Shown piece after piece: positions 30,967-44,200 of a DNA stretch of 64,000 nt (the first letter of the stretch is position 1; the number at the start of each line of letters is the position of its first letter). The notes under the pieces are model-generated. The model was given only the letters and a program-made list of their open reading frames with translations. It was not told where the DNA came from and made no database searches. The DNA is from Silene conica. Lineage: Eukaryota; Streptophyta; Magnoliopsida; Caryophyllales; Caryophyllaceae. The position numbers and the translations under genes are program-made. The DNA lies in the NCBI GenBank assembly GCA_029255685.2, contig CM055319.2:9844747-9908746 (forward strand). Direction: 5' to 3'.

Positions 30967-33900
30967 TCACAAATCTCTGTTCTGATTAGAATCATCTTCT
31001 ACCGGATCAACATAGTACAGTGATGCTAGACAGATACAGACATCGGTAAGGATAAGGCCTACCACATCAAAGACGTATTTCGGGGCAAATAGACCCCATA
31101 CCTGCAAGACACCAATCGAGATTTCCTTATAACAAAATCCATATAACAAGCCACAAAATTAAATAGTCGATGGCGTATGGTGTATGTTTGTTTTAAGATG
31201 GGTTTTTCTATGAAAGAACATGTACTTGAGCAAGAGAGTTCCATGCTTCACGACAAAAAAAACATGCCTTACAAAAACGTAAACTAGGAAGTAGGACCTT
31301 AGTTTAAGTACACCATAGGCTTGCTTAAGCCCAAGGCTCAAGGCACTACAAAAACGTTAAGGTGCGAGGTGCGCTTGTAGACAAGATGCGTCGACTCAGA
31401 CACCATTATTCAATTTCCATTGTTTTAAATTTTTTTTAATGTCTTCCTTTACCCATTAATCCAAGACCCATATTCTTGTAATCATTTACATGTTAGACCT
31501 CTTAAAATCCAAAACATGGCCGTTGTCAGCTCAGTGTGCCTCATTTATTTTATAACTAAAAATCTTGGACAAAGAGATTACTAAGAATTGAAGTGTGGAA
31601 TGAAAAAAAAAAAAAAGATGCAAGATGGATGAGAAAGGTTTTGCCGTTACCATCAAATGCCGCCTTTGTATTGTAACACATAGCACAGTAAAGGCAACGG
31701 AGATAGTTGTGATGAATCCATACATCAGAAATACCTGATAATGAGGCGGAATAAATCAATCAGTAACACTCAGGATTAACTGTGATCAGCGAAATGTTCA
31801 AATAAATTTGCTAACCAGTAAAATTTACCTGAGATAACTGCACAGAGTGGGAGAGTTTGTATTGGGTCATCTCTTTGTAAAAATGTCTGTGTGAAACAAG
31901 CAACGGTAGCCCGAAAATTGGGAGCACGAGAGAGAAACCAAAGGTATCAATGGTCAAAAGGATTGCTTGTCGTACTAGTACAAACTCATCGAACCTGCAA
32001 AAGACCAATCAAGCGAAAATTAAACTTTTAGCATGCTGACCTCAGTAAGTAGCTAACAGAGTAGAAATCTGTACCACCACAAATATGACGATTTAATTAT
32101 CATGAAACTGACCCAGACTGTGGAATTTATATATTTTGACTTCAGTTAGTGATTTAATTGGGTCAGTCTCACATCATATTAATATTACGCCTCCCTCAAG
32201 AGACTAATTACTTTTCCGTAGAGAAGATTAAGGGATAACTTAAACCTACTACGATCTTAATTAGAAGATTTTTATAAGCCAGAATGAAGGATAATTGGTC
32301 GGTATAATTAGCTCACTTTTACATAGCCTAGTCCAAAAGCAACTACAACCAATCATGAAAACAAAAGGAAAATAGAAGAGATGAGAGAATTAGAAAAAAA
32401 AATCAGCCGACACCTACAAGTTCATACCAAGTGCGAAGATGAGAAAGTACGCGTACTTACCCTATAAAAGCTGCACCATAGCGAAGACCGTCAAATGCAC
32501 ACCTATAGAAAATCAAAAGATAAAGTTAGAGTTGAGTTCATCATAAAAAAATCTCAATGAGCAAAAGCATATCAGTACCAGTGACCAGTGCAGAAAAACA
32601 GAGCAACTGCCAAAAGACTCCACTGCGTTACTGGAAGAGAATGGTTCATAACGCAGCTCAAAGTGCCATTCTTGGCAACTTGTTCCAAGTTTCCTAATCT
32701 CATAATGCACCATGCTAGCAAGAAGAAAAAAAACACAGTATCAGGATCAGTCTACAAATGTCACTGGAAAATACTACCTTCATCCCAAAAATTATAGTCA
32801 CCATTTCACTTCAGCCAGTGTCACTTTGACTAAACATTATGTGGAGATCCAATGTAATCTTTGTCAAGTTTATTTGTTTAAACAGCTATTTCTATTTATC
32901 ATTTTTAAAAAGTGTTAATAATTGAATATTGTTCGGAAAAAAATGATCAATGTCGACTTCGTCTGACAAACCAGTATCATATGGAGACAATAAAAATGAG
33001 ATGATGGCATTACAGGATTGACTAATTAAAGCAGCTGCAAGGACATAAGCGAAGTACCTGCACCAACTGCTGCCAAGGCAGCCACTGAGCCTTGTTTCCC
33101 AGATAGCAGTATTATTCCAGCACTCCAAGTACATAACATGGAAACTGTCTTGCTGATAAGATAATTTTGATCATGTGGACCATTGTTCCTAAGAAGGAGC
33201 TGACAAGTCACCAAAGTCATCAATTGGGTAATCCCAATAGCATATATCACCTGAGGGATGCAGGTTCTTCCAATGTATTGAAGCATGGGGGGAAGCTTAA
33301 GAAGTTCACTTTCCAAGATCCAATGTAATGCAATGAGTACAAAACAAAAAATGGTTCCCACAATGACGTACTTTTGGACCCTCTGGCAAACATTGCCAGA
33401 GATGTACCTATGTGAAAGGTACGCCAACAGGATAAGCGGCAGTATAGGCACACTTAGAGATAGAAATTTCCAAAACAAATGATCCTGTGAAATCCCAAAC
33501 ATTGGTGCAGCAACATCCACAGAGCTAGTCGCCTGTTTTGATAGCCCAAATTCCATAATAAATCTCAGCACACAGACAAACAGTAACAACAATGTCCCCT
33601 GCGGTAGATGATCATAAAATCCAATTATGGAAAGAAGGTTGAAGGAGTTAGAAGAGTTCAACCAAATATGCGAATTTGATGGAAAGAAGGATTCTAATAA
33701 AAGAGCAGTACAAGGAGCATACTTCTAAAAGCATCTTTGTCCTCAAAAGTGAATAACGCAGCCCAATGATTGCTAGTGTCCCCAGGCAAAATATGGCAAC
33801 CTTTCCTTCTTCTACTGAATAACATAATGCGACAAGCAGGTTGTGAGACAACTAGATGATTAAAAAAACTTACAGCTTACCGACTAGTTCATAACAACTT

Positions 33901-36900
33901 ACATATATAACTATTTGAAAGAACACTGCACGCCCGCATCACAATGACAAAACTTGCAAAAAGAAACCCAACGGATCCCTGAGGACTTGGAACAGACGGC
34001 AAAGACTCTTGAAATTTGCCCACTCTCTTGAAGGCAATCACTTGTAAGGCAAGAGATGAAAATATAATGCACAGCCCAACAACCATGTGCTGAAGGTTAA
34101 ATTCTGTCCATTTAGAGCGTGCAAGCTCAACAACACTATTAAGAAAGTGTAAGTACATGTCAATCTGCTTCTTCAGTGAAGGTGATGATGAAACACAACT
34201 TCCATTGATGCAAAGTGAAGAATCTTTCATAACATGTAACCAGTTCTCTTGTGCTTGAGAATAAATGTCTGCCACATGCAACAAGTCTTCAGAAGGAAAT
34301 CCAATTACTGATGAAGCCGAGTACATGTCAATATACCTCTTGACCTACACAGGTGAGTAAGGATTTCATACAATATTACGCCGACCTTGAAACATTCACT
34401 GAATTTTATTCTTGAGAAAGACGGTCAATAAGATTGAGGATAAAGGAAATTCCTCAAAAGCACAAAGTGGAAGAATTTTCACGAAAATTCATAAATATTT
34501 CAGAAACTGATGACAATGGACAGTTCTAATAGCTTCTTTTTACAAATAGACGGGAGAACTTGTCGATTAAGCTTCCAACAAATATTATAAAAAAATCAAA
34601 CCATCTGTTGAGCATTGGCAGGGTCTTATCTGTCAGCTAATCCCCCATTTTATAAACACAGCCATAGCGGTCAATTGATAGAAAAGTACAGTTAAAACTA
34701 GTTACCTGCCACACATTGATGCAGAGGGCGTCAACATAATGATGCATCCATCTTTGAATAATTGAGGCACCATTGTGACCTTCCCGCACAACGGCCTCGG
34801 GAAAAAGAGATCCACTACCAAGAGCATACAGTTGAGGATTTATGCGTCCAATGCTGAAAGAACATTTCAACATAGGAAACATATCAGATGCAAAGCAAAT
34901 GAATAATAACAATAATAATAATATTAATGAATGTGATGGATAAGGGTATCAAATCATCAATCATACATGAATGTCCATTTTATCTACACTATCAAATACA
35001 CCACTATGGCCATAGTGGTCCATTATCACATTAACAATACTATCTTGGAGCGGTCAAACCTTCAAGAAAACAAAAACCCAAATACTCTATAGGTATTCAG
35101 TACCTTATTCATCCCATATTACGAGTGATTTATCCCTTAACTACACATATGACCTATCTCACATGGCAACAAATTTAATCATATACAAATGAGAAATAAT
35201 GCATGGATTAGGTTAAATGGGTGAAAATGAATCATCTATGGACAACCAGTATTAAAACTATAGCAAGCTTGTAGCACAAAGAGATATTTGAAAGGTGATT
35301 AAGAACTTTTACTGATTGTTTTTGGGTATAAAGAATCAAGATGAACCAGAGAACCTTGGCACCCGGAACTGCATAATAGAGAGATAGTGAAAATGCTTAC
35401 ACTGCACCTTCCAAAAGGAAAAGGAACACCAAGCATTGCTGACATCGTCACTGCAAAATCAAGCTGCAAATAGTAAATAAAGTAATTAACTAAACAGTCA
35501 CAAAATTTAGCGGACAATACGGGGAGGAAGAAATCAAGACAAACGAACAAGAAAAATATAGCTCAATTGTATGGTATGTATGAGTTATGAGTTATGAGTT
35601 ATGAGTTATGAGTTATGAGTCATGAGATAAAGAACCTGTTCAACGGTGCCAATGCAAAGTTGCTGAGAATCCTACAAAACAAATTATCCAAAAAATATAT
35701 CATTAGCTTAATCGCAAAGACTCACAAGCTACATCCCGTTTACATGAAAATGTCATATAAGGTTCATAGCGACACTATAAAATCAGGCAATCTGTAACAT
35801 TTTAAAAAAAGAAAAACACAAACAAAAAAGTCCCGCTGAAAAACCCCATTTTGTTAGTATCCTCTGTACATTACCCTCCAAAATCTTATACGAGCCATTA
35901 AGTTTTATTTCACAAGAGTGATAAATTGGACAACAGCTAAACAAGATCATGAGAGCATGCTACACTAGGAATAGAATTGACTCCATATAAATCCTCAAGT
36001 TAGCCACAAAGTTTAAACATGACTAAACTCTAAAGCACATACTATTGTGCACTCATCAATATTAAGGTTCTAAAGTTACAGTATGCAAATGCTTAACCAA
36101 ACAAAGGTAGAAGCATGACTCGGAGTATCCTAGTGTGGAGCTATTTCTTCAATGTTTTAAGGTGCCAAAACACAGCACACAGGTGAAAGGGGAATACCAT
36201 GTTCGGTCCACAGGATACTGAATCAAGTTCAGGTGGTAAAAAAGACTGGGCTTTCTTCATACTCATTGCGAAAATGGATGTCTCAACCTACATAATGTAA
36301 CACACATCAGCTTTTAAATGACTGAATCTGCAGCAACAATAGATTTCAAATTAAGCGATCAACTTTTTGCTAGTTCTTGATAAGAACATTCTAGTACTCT
36401 ACAAAAGTGATGAAAGCAAAATTATCACACCTCCTCTGGGCTACCACCGCCATGGTCCCCATTCAATGTCTGCCCATGATCTCCCATCACGACAAAAAAC
36501 GTATTTTCATGGAGGCCACCTGGCCCTGATTGTCTCTTCAGAGCCTCAACTACTTCCTGGAAGAAAAAGCAGAAACCGTGTTAAAATATTACTCCCTCTA
36601 TCCCAATTTCATTTTCTCCATTTGACTTTTGTTGTCAAACGGAGTAGATTTTGACCAATATTTTATCAAATTATACAATATCTACAACTTTAAATGACCA
36701 TATGAAAAAGGTTGCTTTAAAAACCATACATGACAAATATCAAACTATAATGGCAAGTGGCTTGAAGAATTGGAGGTAGTGGGAGTATGCTTTAGATAAC
36801 ATGATCTAAAAAAAGGTAAGAAGGTAAAAGACACTACACTACAGGTGACTGAAGTGAGCATGAATCCTCAACATGATAAAAGCAAATCAAAGCTGCTCGA

Positions 36901-39900
36901 AGAAGCAAGATGGAGTAGAACCATAAATCAATGCAAAATTAAATGCCTGAAATATCCATGATCAGAAGACAAAATAAAACATCTCTTAGAATGTAAATCC
37001 CTCATTAAAAGGTTAACAGATTTACTGGTAGTGATGCTTTCTGCGAGGATTTCTGTTTATTAGAGCTTGCTATATAATTTCAGTAACTATTACTTAGGTA
37101 ATGGAGATCAAAATTAGGGCGAAATGGAGGAGGTTAGTTGTAGGTGGTGATCCTAGAGGGTGGAAAGAGAGGAGATGGGGAGAATTACTCCCACCCCATC
37201 TTCTTTATGGAGGTACTGCATTACCTAGGGGGGAAGGTAGAGAATTATTCCCACCCCCCTCTTCTTATGGAGTAACTATTACTCCTTCACCCACATTTCC
37301 AACTCTTACCACCACTACGACTCACTCTCCATCATTTCCTAGTTCATTTGAGCTCTATTACCTGAGTAATTATTCCTCCCATCCCGAGCAAGCCCTAAGA
37401 GTTTACAAAACTTTATAATGCTCTCTAAAGCATATAATATTAATCATGCCTTTATGTGCAGGCCGGAAGTAAGAAATCATAGGGTGTCTAGTTAACACAA
37501 CATTACCCCAATGCATCAATAACTCCCGCAAATCATCGGGTATCTATGCAACAACAACAACAACACAACATGATTTGAGTTCAGCTAACATAAACTATCA
37601 TCTGAACCGTCAATAAGAGGTAATGTAACAGTCTTGGTGTAATTGTTTTGTATAAGTCTGATGTTATAGTTGCTGACTATAACAGTGCAAAATATGATAT
37701 TAGTTACATATTAAAATAACATAATATTGCAAAAAAAAAACTTCTGTTTTTATTATATTCAAAATATATTATAGTATAAAATACAAAGAATATTAACCAT
37801 AGGTCACCAAAGTGGAATTATACAAACCTCGGGGGACTAAAGTGGAATTAGGCCAAACCACAGGGCGCCAAAGTGGAAATAATCTTTTTTTTTAATTATT
37901 CCCAATATCCTTGCCAACTCCGCCTGTGTGTGTTTTTGGACATTCACTGCCGGTCCCAAGCCCGGAGAAAGGAGGAGGGTTGCGGTAGGTCTGTGGCAAC
38001 CAGCGTAAAAATCAGTCACATTTTATGGACATGAATCAAAATTTGGACATCGTTGGGGCGTCTCCTCAGAAGCGACGCGCTGCACTTCTCAGACCCGGGT
38101 GTAGTGATAAGTTTGTGAGGGTTGCTAGGTCGTCGCCCGGAAGCGACGCGCCATCTTTACACCTGGGGGTGGTGTCAAATATGCAAGGGTGCGCTACATT
38201 TTCTAGGCCCGGGTGTAGTGAAAAATATGCAAGGGTTGTTAGGTCGTCGCCCGAAAGCGGCGCGCCACCTCGAAGTATGGGTGTGGTGACAAATGGGTTT
38301 GGATCTAGGAAGCATGGTCAAGAGCGGGTAAAGAAAGCGGGGCACAACTATAGGAAGGGTATTCGCTTGCGTTTTGGTACTTGGAACGTGGGGTCTTTGA
38401 CGGGGAGGTTAGCCGAGGTAGGGGAAGTTATGAAGAGGAGGAGGGTTCATATAATGTGTGTACAAGAGACAAAGTGGGTCGGAGATAAAGCAAGGGTGAT
38501 AGCGCCATGGGGTCATAAGCTGTGGTACACAGGTAAGGAGAAAAGTCGTAATGGAGTGGGTATTGTCATCGTTAAGGAATACATCGATGATGTAGTAGAA
38601 GTATCGAGAAAGAGTGATAGGATTATGAGTATTAAGCTTGTAGTCGGGGATGAGGTGCTTACTGTCATAAGTGCGTACGCACCCCAAGTTGGATTGGATG
38701 CTTCTTGTCGACGTGCCTTCTGGGAAGACCTAGAAGAGGTGGTAGAACGGGTTCCTATTGGAGAGAAATTGATCATTGGTGGGGACCTCAATGGACATGT
38801 GGGTACTAGTCGAGTTGGCTTCGAGGGCATTCATGGAGGTTTTGGTTTCGGTGAGAGAAATGAAGCAGGAAGTGATATCTTGGATTTTGCTCTAGCATAT
38901 GACTTGGGTATAATGAACACTTGGTTTGAGAAAAGACATTCTCATTTGGTGACTTATAGGAGTGGTGGAAATGCTAGTCAAATTGACTTCCTTTTGGTAA
39001 GGAATGTATGGAGGAAAGATTACACCGATTGTAAGGTCATACCCGGTGAAAGTACCGCTACACAACATAGGCTGGTGGTGCTTGATTTTCGGGGTAGGAA
39101 AGACTTCAGGAAGAGAAAGGTAATCGGTGAGGCACGAATCAAGTGGTGGAAGCTACAAGGGGAAAACCAACAAGCGTTTGTGGATAAGGTCGGAGGTAAC
39201 AACTTTTGGTCGGATTGCAAGGAGCAAGACGTAGATGCATCGTGGGATAAATTGGAGCTTGTGGTAAAGGATGTGGCGAAGGAGGTGCTAGGGGAGTCTA
39301 AGGGTAATAGACCATCAAGTAAGGACACATCTTGGTGGAACGATGACGTGAGACAAGCGATAAAGACAAAACGTGAATGTTATAAGGTTTTGGGGAAATG
39401 CAGGAGTGATGAGAACTTGACAAAGTACAAGGAGGCTAACCGAGCCGCTAAAAAGGCAGTGCGTGATGCGAGGGCCAAAGTTAACCAAGAGGTGTATGCG
39501 AGGTTGGACTCGAGAGAAGGTGAGAAGGATATCTATAAACTGGCTCGCATAAGAGACCGTAAGACGAAGGATATTGGGAGAGTTAGATGTGTGAAAGATA
39601 TGAACGACAAGGTACTCGTTCAGGATAACGACATAAAGGCTAGGTGGAGTTCTTATTTTGATACTCTATTCAATGGACCTAGGGAGCAAGGTTTTGGAGA
39701 TGTACAAGTGACGCCAAGCATGGTGAATCGGGAATTTGTGCGTAGAATACAAAAGAGTGAAGTTCGGAAGGCATTAAGGAAAATGAGGTCAAAGAAGGCA
39801 GAGGGGCCGGATGGTATACCCATAGAAGTTTGGAGGTGCTTGGGGGAAAAGGGCATTGAGTGGTTAACATTGCTCTTCAACAAGATTTGGAGGGGTAACA

Positions 39901-41232
39901 AGATGCCTTCAGCTTGGAGAAGCACTCTAGTCCCTTTGTATAAGAATAAAGGTGATGTTCAAGAGTGTTCCAACTATCGGGGAATTAAACTTATGAGTCA
40001 TACGATGAAATTATGGGAGAGGATAATCGAGCAGAGGCTTAGGAAATGTGTAGATATCTCGGAAAACCAATTTGGTTTTATGCCTGGGAGATCGACTATG
40101 GATGCAATTTTTATCATGAGACAATTGATGGAACATCATCAGGAGAGGAAGAAAGACCTGCATATGGTTTTTATTGATTTGGAGAAGGCATATGATAGGG
40201 TCCCGAGAGAAATACTTTGGTGGGCTTTGGCGAGAAAGGGTGTATCGAAAAAATATATCGACCTCATAAAGGACATGTATGAAGGGGCTAGTACAAGTGT
40301 TAGAACTAATGTTGGGAGAACGGAAGAATTCCCCATTACCATTGGTGTGCATCAAGGTTCCGCACTTAGTCCCTTTCTCTTTGCTATAGTTATGGATGAG
40401 TTGACAAGGGATATTCAGGACGAGATCCCTTGGTGTATGATGTTTGCGGACGATATTGTGTTGATTGATGAGACGAAAGAGGGGGTTGAGAGAAAGTTGG
40501 AATTATGGAGGCATACGTTGGAGACTCGTGGGTTTAGGCTAAGTAGGAGTAAGACCGAGTATGTGAGGTGTCAATTTGCGGGGCCGAGATCGACGGCGGT
40601 GGGGAGCATTATTTTCGATGGAAAGGTTGTTGAGGGGTCAGATTCCTTTAGATATCTCGGATCTATTATCCAAAAAGATGGAGATGTAGACGGAGATGTG
40701 GCCCACAGAATTAAAGCGGGATGGATGAAATGGAAAAGTGCTACGGGATTTTTGTGTGATAAGGGTATGCCCCAAAGATTAAAGGGAAAATTTTATCGTA
40801 CGGCAATTAGACCGGCCTTACTTTACGGCTCGGAGTGTTGGGCCGTGAAGCAGTGTCACATTCATAAGATGAGTGTGGCAGAGATGCGTATGTTGAGGTG
40901 GATGTGCGGCCATACAAGGAAAGACCGGTTAAGGAATGAGGTGATTAGAGAGAAGGTAAAAGTGGCCCCAATAGAGGACAAGATGATGGAAAACCGACTA
41001 AGATGGTTTGGCCATGTGAGAAGGAGACCTATGGACGCACCGGTTAGGAGGTTGGAGACATGGGGTGCCGAAACGGTTGCTAGGGGTAGAGGGAGACCTA
41101 AACAAACTTGGAGAAGAGTGATTGAGCACGATATGAGATTTCTGGGGCTTCAGGAGGGGATGGTGATGGAGAGGGCACTATGGAGGGATATGATACATGT
41201 GGACTTCTAGCCTTTGATGTTTTTATTATGTT

Positions 41233-41284
<52 letters not shown>

Positions 41285-44200
41285 ATGTTTGGATTTGTTA
41301 CACTTTTTCCTCCAAAACTCTTATTTTAATTTTAACTTCGTTTCTCAAAATCACTTTAAACTTTATTCTTGATTTATTTTTTTGGGTTTTTTTTATGTGA
41401 TAAGTTCGATTTAAAATTTATAAAACCCCTTTGCCTTCCATTTTTTTGTTTCACTCCACTTTCGTTTTTTTCCTTTCCTTTTTTCTTTTGTTGAGATGAG
41501 AGTTCACTCATGACGGTTCCAAGGGATGATTCATGTCAGCCGACCCCAAAACTTTTTGGGACTAAGGCTCTGATGTTGTTGTTGTTGTTGTTATTCCCAA
41601 TATCCTTGCCATTTAGTTAGACATGAGAATAGAAGTCGAATGTGGTCGATTGTGTGCTTATATATAGCCCTAAAGAATCACTTTAGGTTTCACACATTCA
41701 CCTTTTCTTTGACTAAAATTATCTTTGCAAAATTCTGATGCGTTGAACATTCTTGAAAAATTAATCATTTTGCAAGTTTACTGAAAGTGCCATGGTTATT
41801 TTCAGAATCAATTTCCTCTATTTTTTACTTGATTTCTCTCTAAGCTCTTAAAGTGTCCCATTTGTTCTATTTAGAGAACAATTATTAAGACATGAAAAAT
41901 ATTTTGCAACTAAAAGAGAGTTGGTTTTTGTGCTACACTCATTAGCACAACAGAGTTAGTTGTGTAGTATTAGTTAGTCCGGAGTAGGTACCATGGTACA
42001 AAATCTCGGCCTAGTTGTATCGGATTTTCGCACTACCAATACGAGATATCACCCGAGAAATCACCGAGATTCATCGTGACCGTCCACGGTGGCCGATTAA
42101 GGTCCGGTTACACCGTTACCACGACTATGACCGATACCGAGATTTAAAGCCATACTAGGTACTAGGACTGAACCAGTTAAAAATCTCTTATGCAAATCCC
42201 ATTTTCATGGGTCATTATATTTTCATAATTTTAGTAGAATATTGTATACTTATACTTAATTTATAAGTTATAACTCTTAGTATGTTAATTGTATTCAATA
42301 ATTTATTCTGATCAACAAGTTTATTTTAACTAATATTTAACTGATAATTTATTAGTTAAAGAAAGTTGGTCCAGTCACTACGCCTTTCCTCCTAAGTGTA
42401 TTCAGGTCAACAGAGACTTCAATGTTTAATTCAATGAGGATAGTGTAGAAACTTCCTGATGGTGTTGAACTTATTGATGATCTCATTTCTCTTGGACAAT
42501 CAAATAACTGATTGGCTTACTGGTGCGAAATATAGCGACATTGATGTGTTGATCCTTTCGTGAATATAAAATTTAGGCATCCACCAAAGTAGGGAAGATT
42601 AGACACGAAGCTCAAGTGTATCCTTGAAGGAGAATTTGAAAGAGAAAAAAAATTGACTTCAGGTATCGATGAAAAGCTTTGGTTAGAGGAATTAGAGGGT
42701 AATACTTGGATCTGAATTTGCTCGCTGTATTCGGCATGAATAATGTTCCTCACCCTTTATCCAAAACCAGATAAAACTCAATAGAACAGTTATCAGCTTA
42801 AGCAATTCAAAAGTTTAATGGCTCTTCTATCCAGACAATAAATAAGCCAGGCTGTAGGAAAACATTGATGCACATTTTTCACAAAAATAAAAAACTATGC
42901 TGTGCTAGCTGAAGTTTAGTGACTTACCTCCACGATCTTGTTATACTGCTCCAGCTTGTGAATCATTGGTTCTGTGTTGACACCAAAAATATGTCCAGCA
43001 TGATCCTGATAAAAGAATGTAGGATCACAAAATGATATTGCCGCATCGATGATATAACTAAAAAGTTAAAAGGGATAAGAAAACAGACAACATTCAAACA
43101 TAAAGAACCACGGATTTTATGTCATCACAAGTTCACACTACATCATAGCACAATCACAAAATGGTTTGATCAATGTATCACAGTTAGGCTGCTGTAATCA
43201 GGTACTCTGCCTCCCTTCCCGTTCCAGCATTTCACAACAGAAGTGACAAAAGCACAATTACACACCAGATGTCCCTAATGAGTCAGAGCGACATCATAGA
43301 ACATTAGCAGTTGGACTGTGCCTGAACTAGAGAACTTTGAAAGTTGTGAAACTTTAATCCTCCACTGAAGAGGTTATTAAAGCTTGGAAGAAGAGTAGAG
43401 AAAGTAAACAAAGAATAGAAGAGAGTTTGTAAAAGAGAGAATTTGGTTGATATAAATCTGATACTTTGTTAGTTGCTACATGAACAATGAATGTATTTAT
43501 ACAACATATGAAGGATAGTTTGTTAGAATATAACTAACTACATTTTCTTGAGAGAGAAACTAACTATAACTACCTTGTAAGAACAGATTGTAGCCAACTT
43601 AAAAAGCAATTATACTACGGCCTATTTATATGCTCGTAAAAGTGCAAGAACGTAGAACTGTATGTGTTCAAAAACTTCTGTGAAAACTGTCTTCCACTAT
43701 AAGGCCTTCATTTATTTTTGTTACTCCCCCCATTCCAATCATTTGTTTACTTTTAATTAAAATATTTCTCACAACGAATAAAAAAGGTAAACAAATGATG
43801 ACAAGTGAAGTAATTAGCATAGTAGAATGACTTAGAGTGTCCCACCAATGCTCCAGACAGAGATAGACCAGAATTTTCAACACCTCGAATGTAATGCATT
43901 AATGAGGATGTATAATTTGCTAATTTGACTATATAAATATAGGAGTACACAGTGACAGATTCAGAAACTATTTTTGAGGTGTCCCTTCTTTGATGAATTA
44001 TTATTCGTAGCTAGATATGTTTAGTAGGTCGGTAAGGCGGGTCACGGGTTGGCTAATTTCGGGTTTGGAGAATACGGGTTTTGGTTGGGTTTTAGAATCA
44101 AATACCGTTGAGTGGTAATTATATATAACTTATCCCAAAATGACTTGACGTCGTCTACTCTTCTAGCTTCAATATCACCAAAATAAAGATTATTACACCC

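Larger units (their letters stand above)
37917..41592 (+). mobile_element. Full-length RTE-clade LINE in PIG-O intron 7, antisense to the gene
   Basis: The 19-bp target duplication ATTCCCAATATCCTTGCCA lies at 37898-37916 and again at 41593-41611, so both ends are defined. The 5' leader (about 108 bp) contains GGTCCCAAGCCCGGAGAAAG, familiar from plant RTE elements. One long ORF follows (38025-41210). The 3' UTR ends GACCCCAAAACTTTTTGGGACTAAGGCTCTGATG then (TTG)n, the short-repeat tail typical of plant RTEs. A 45-A run (41237-41281) lies inside the 3' UTR rather than at its end. Confidence 0.93.

Noticed and set aside
37101-37418. 105-aa open frame in PIG-O intron 7
   Set aside because: Compositionally biased and inside an inverted-repeat MITE-like unit.
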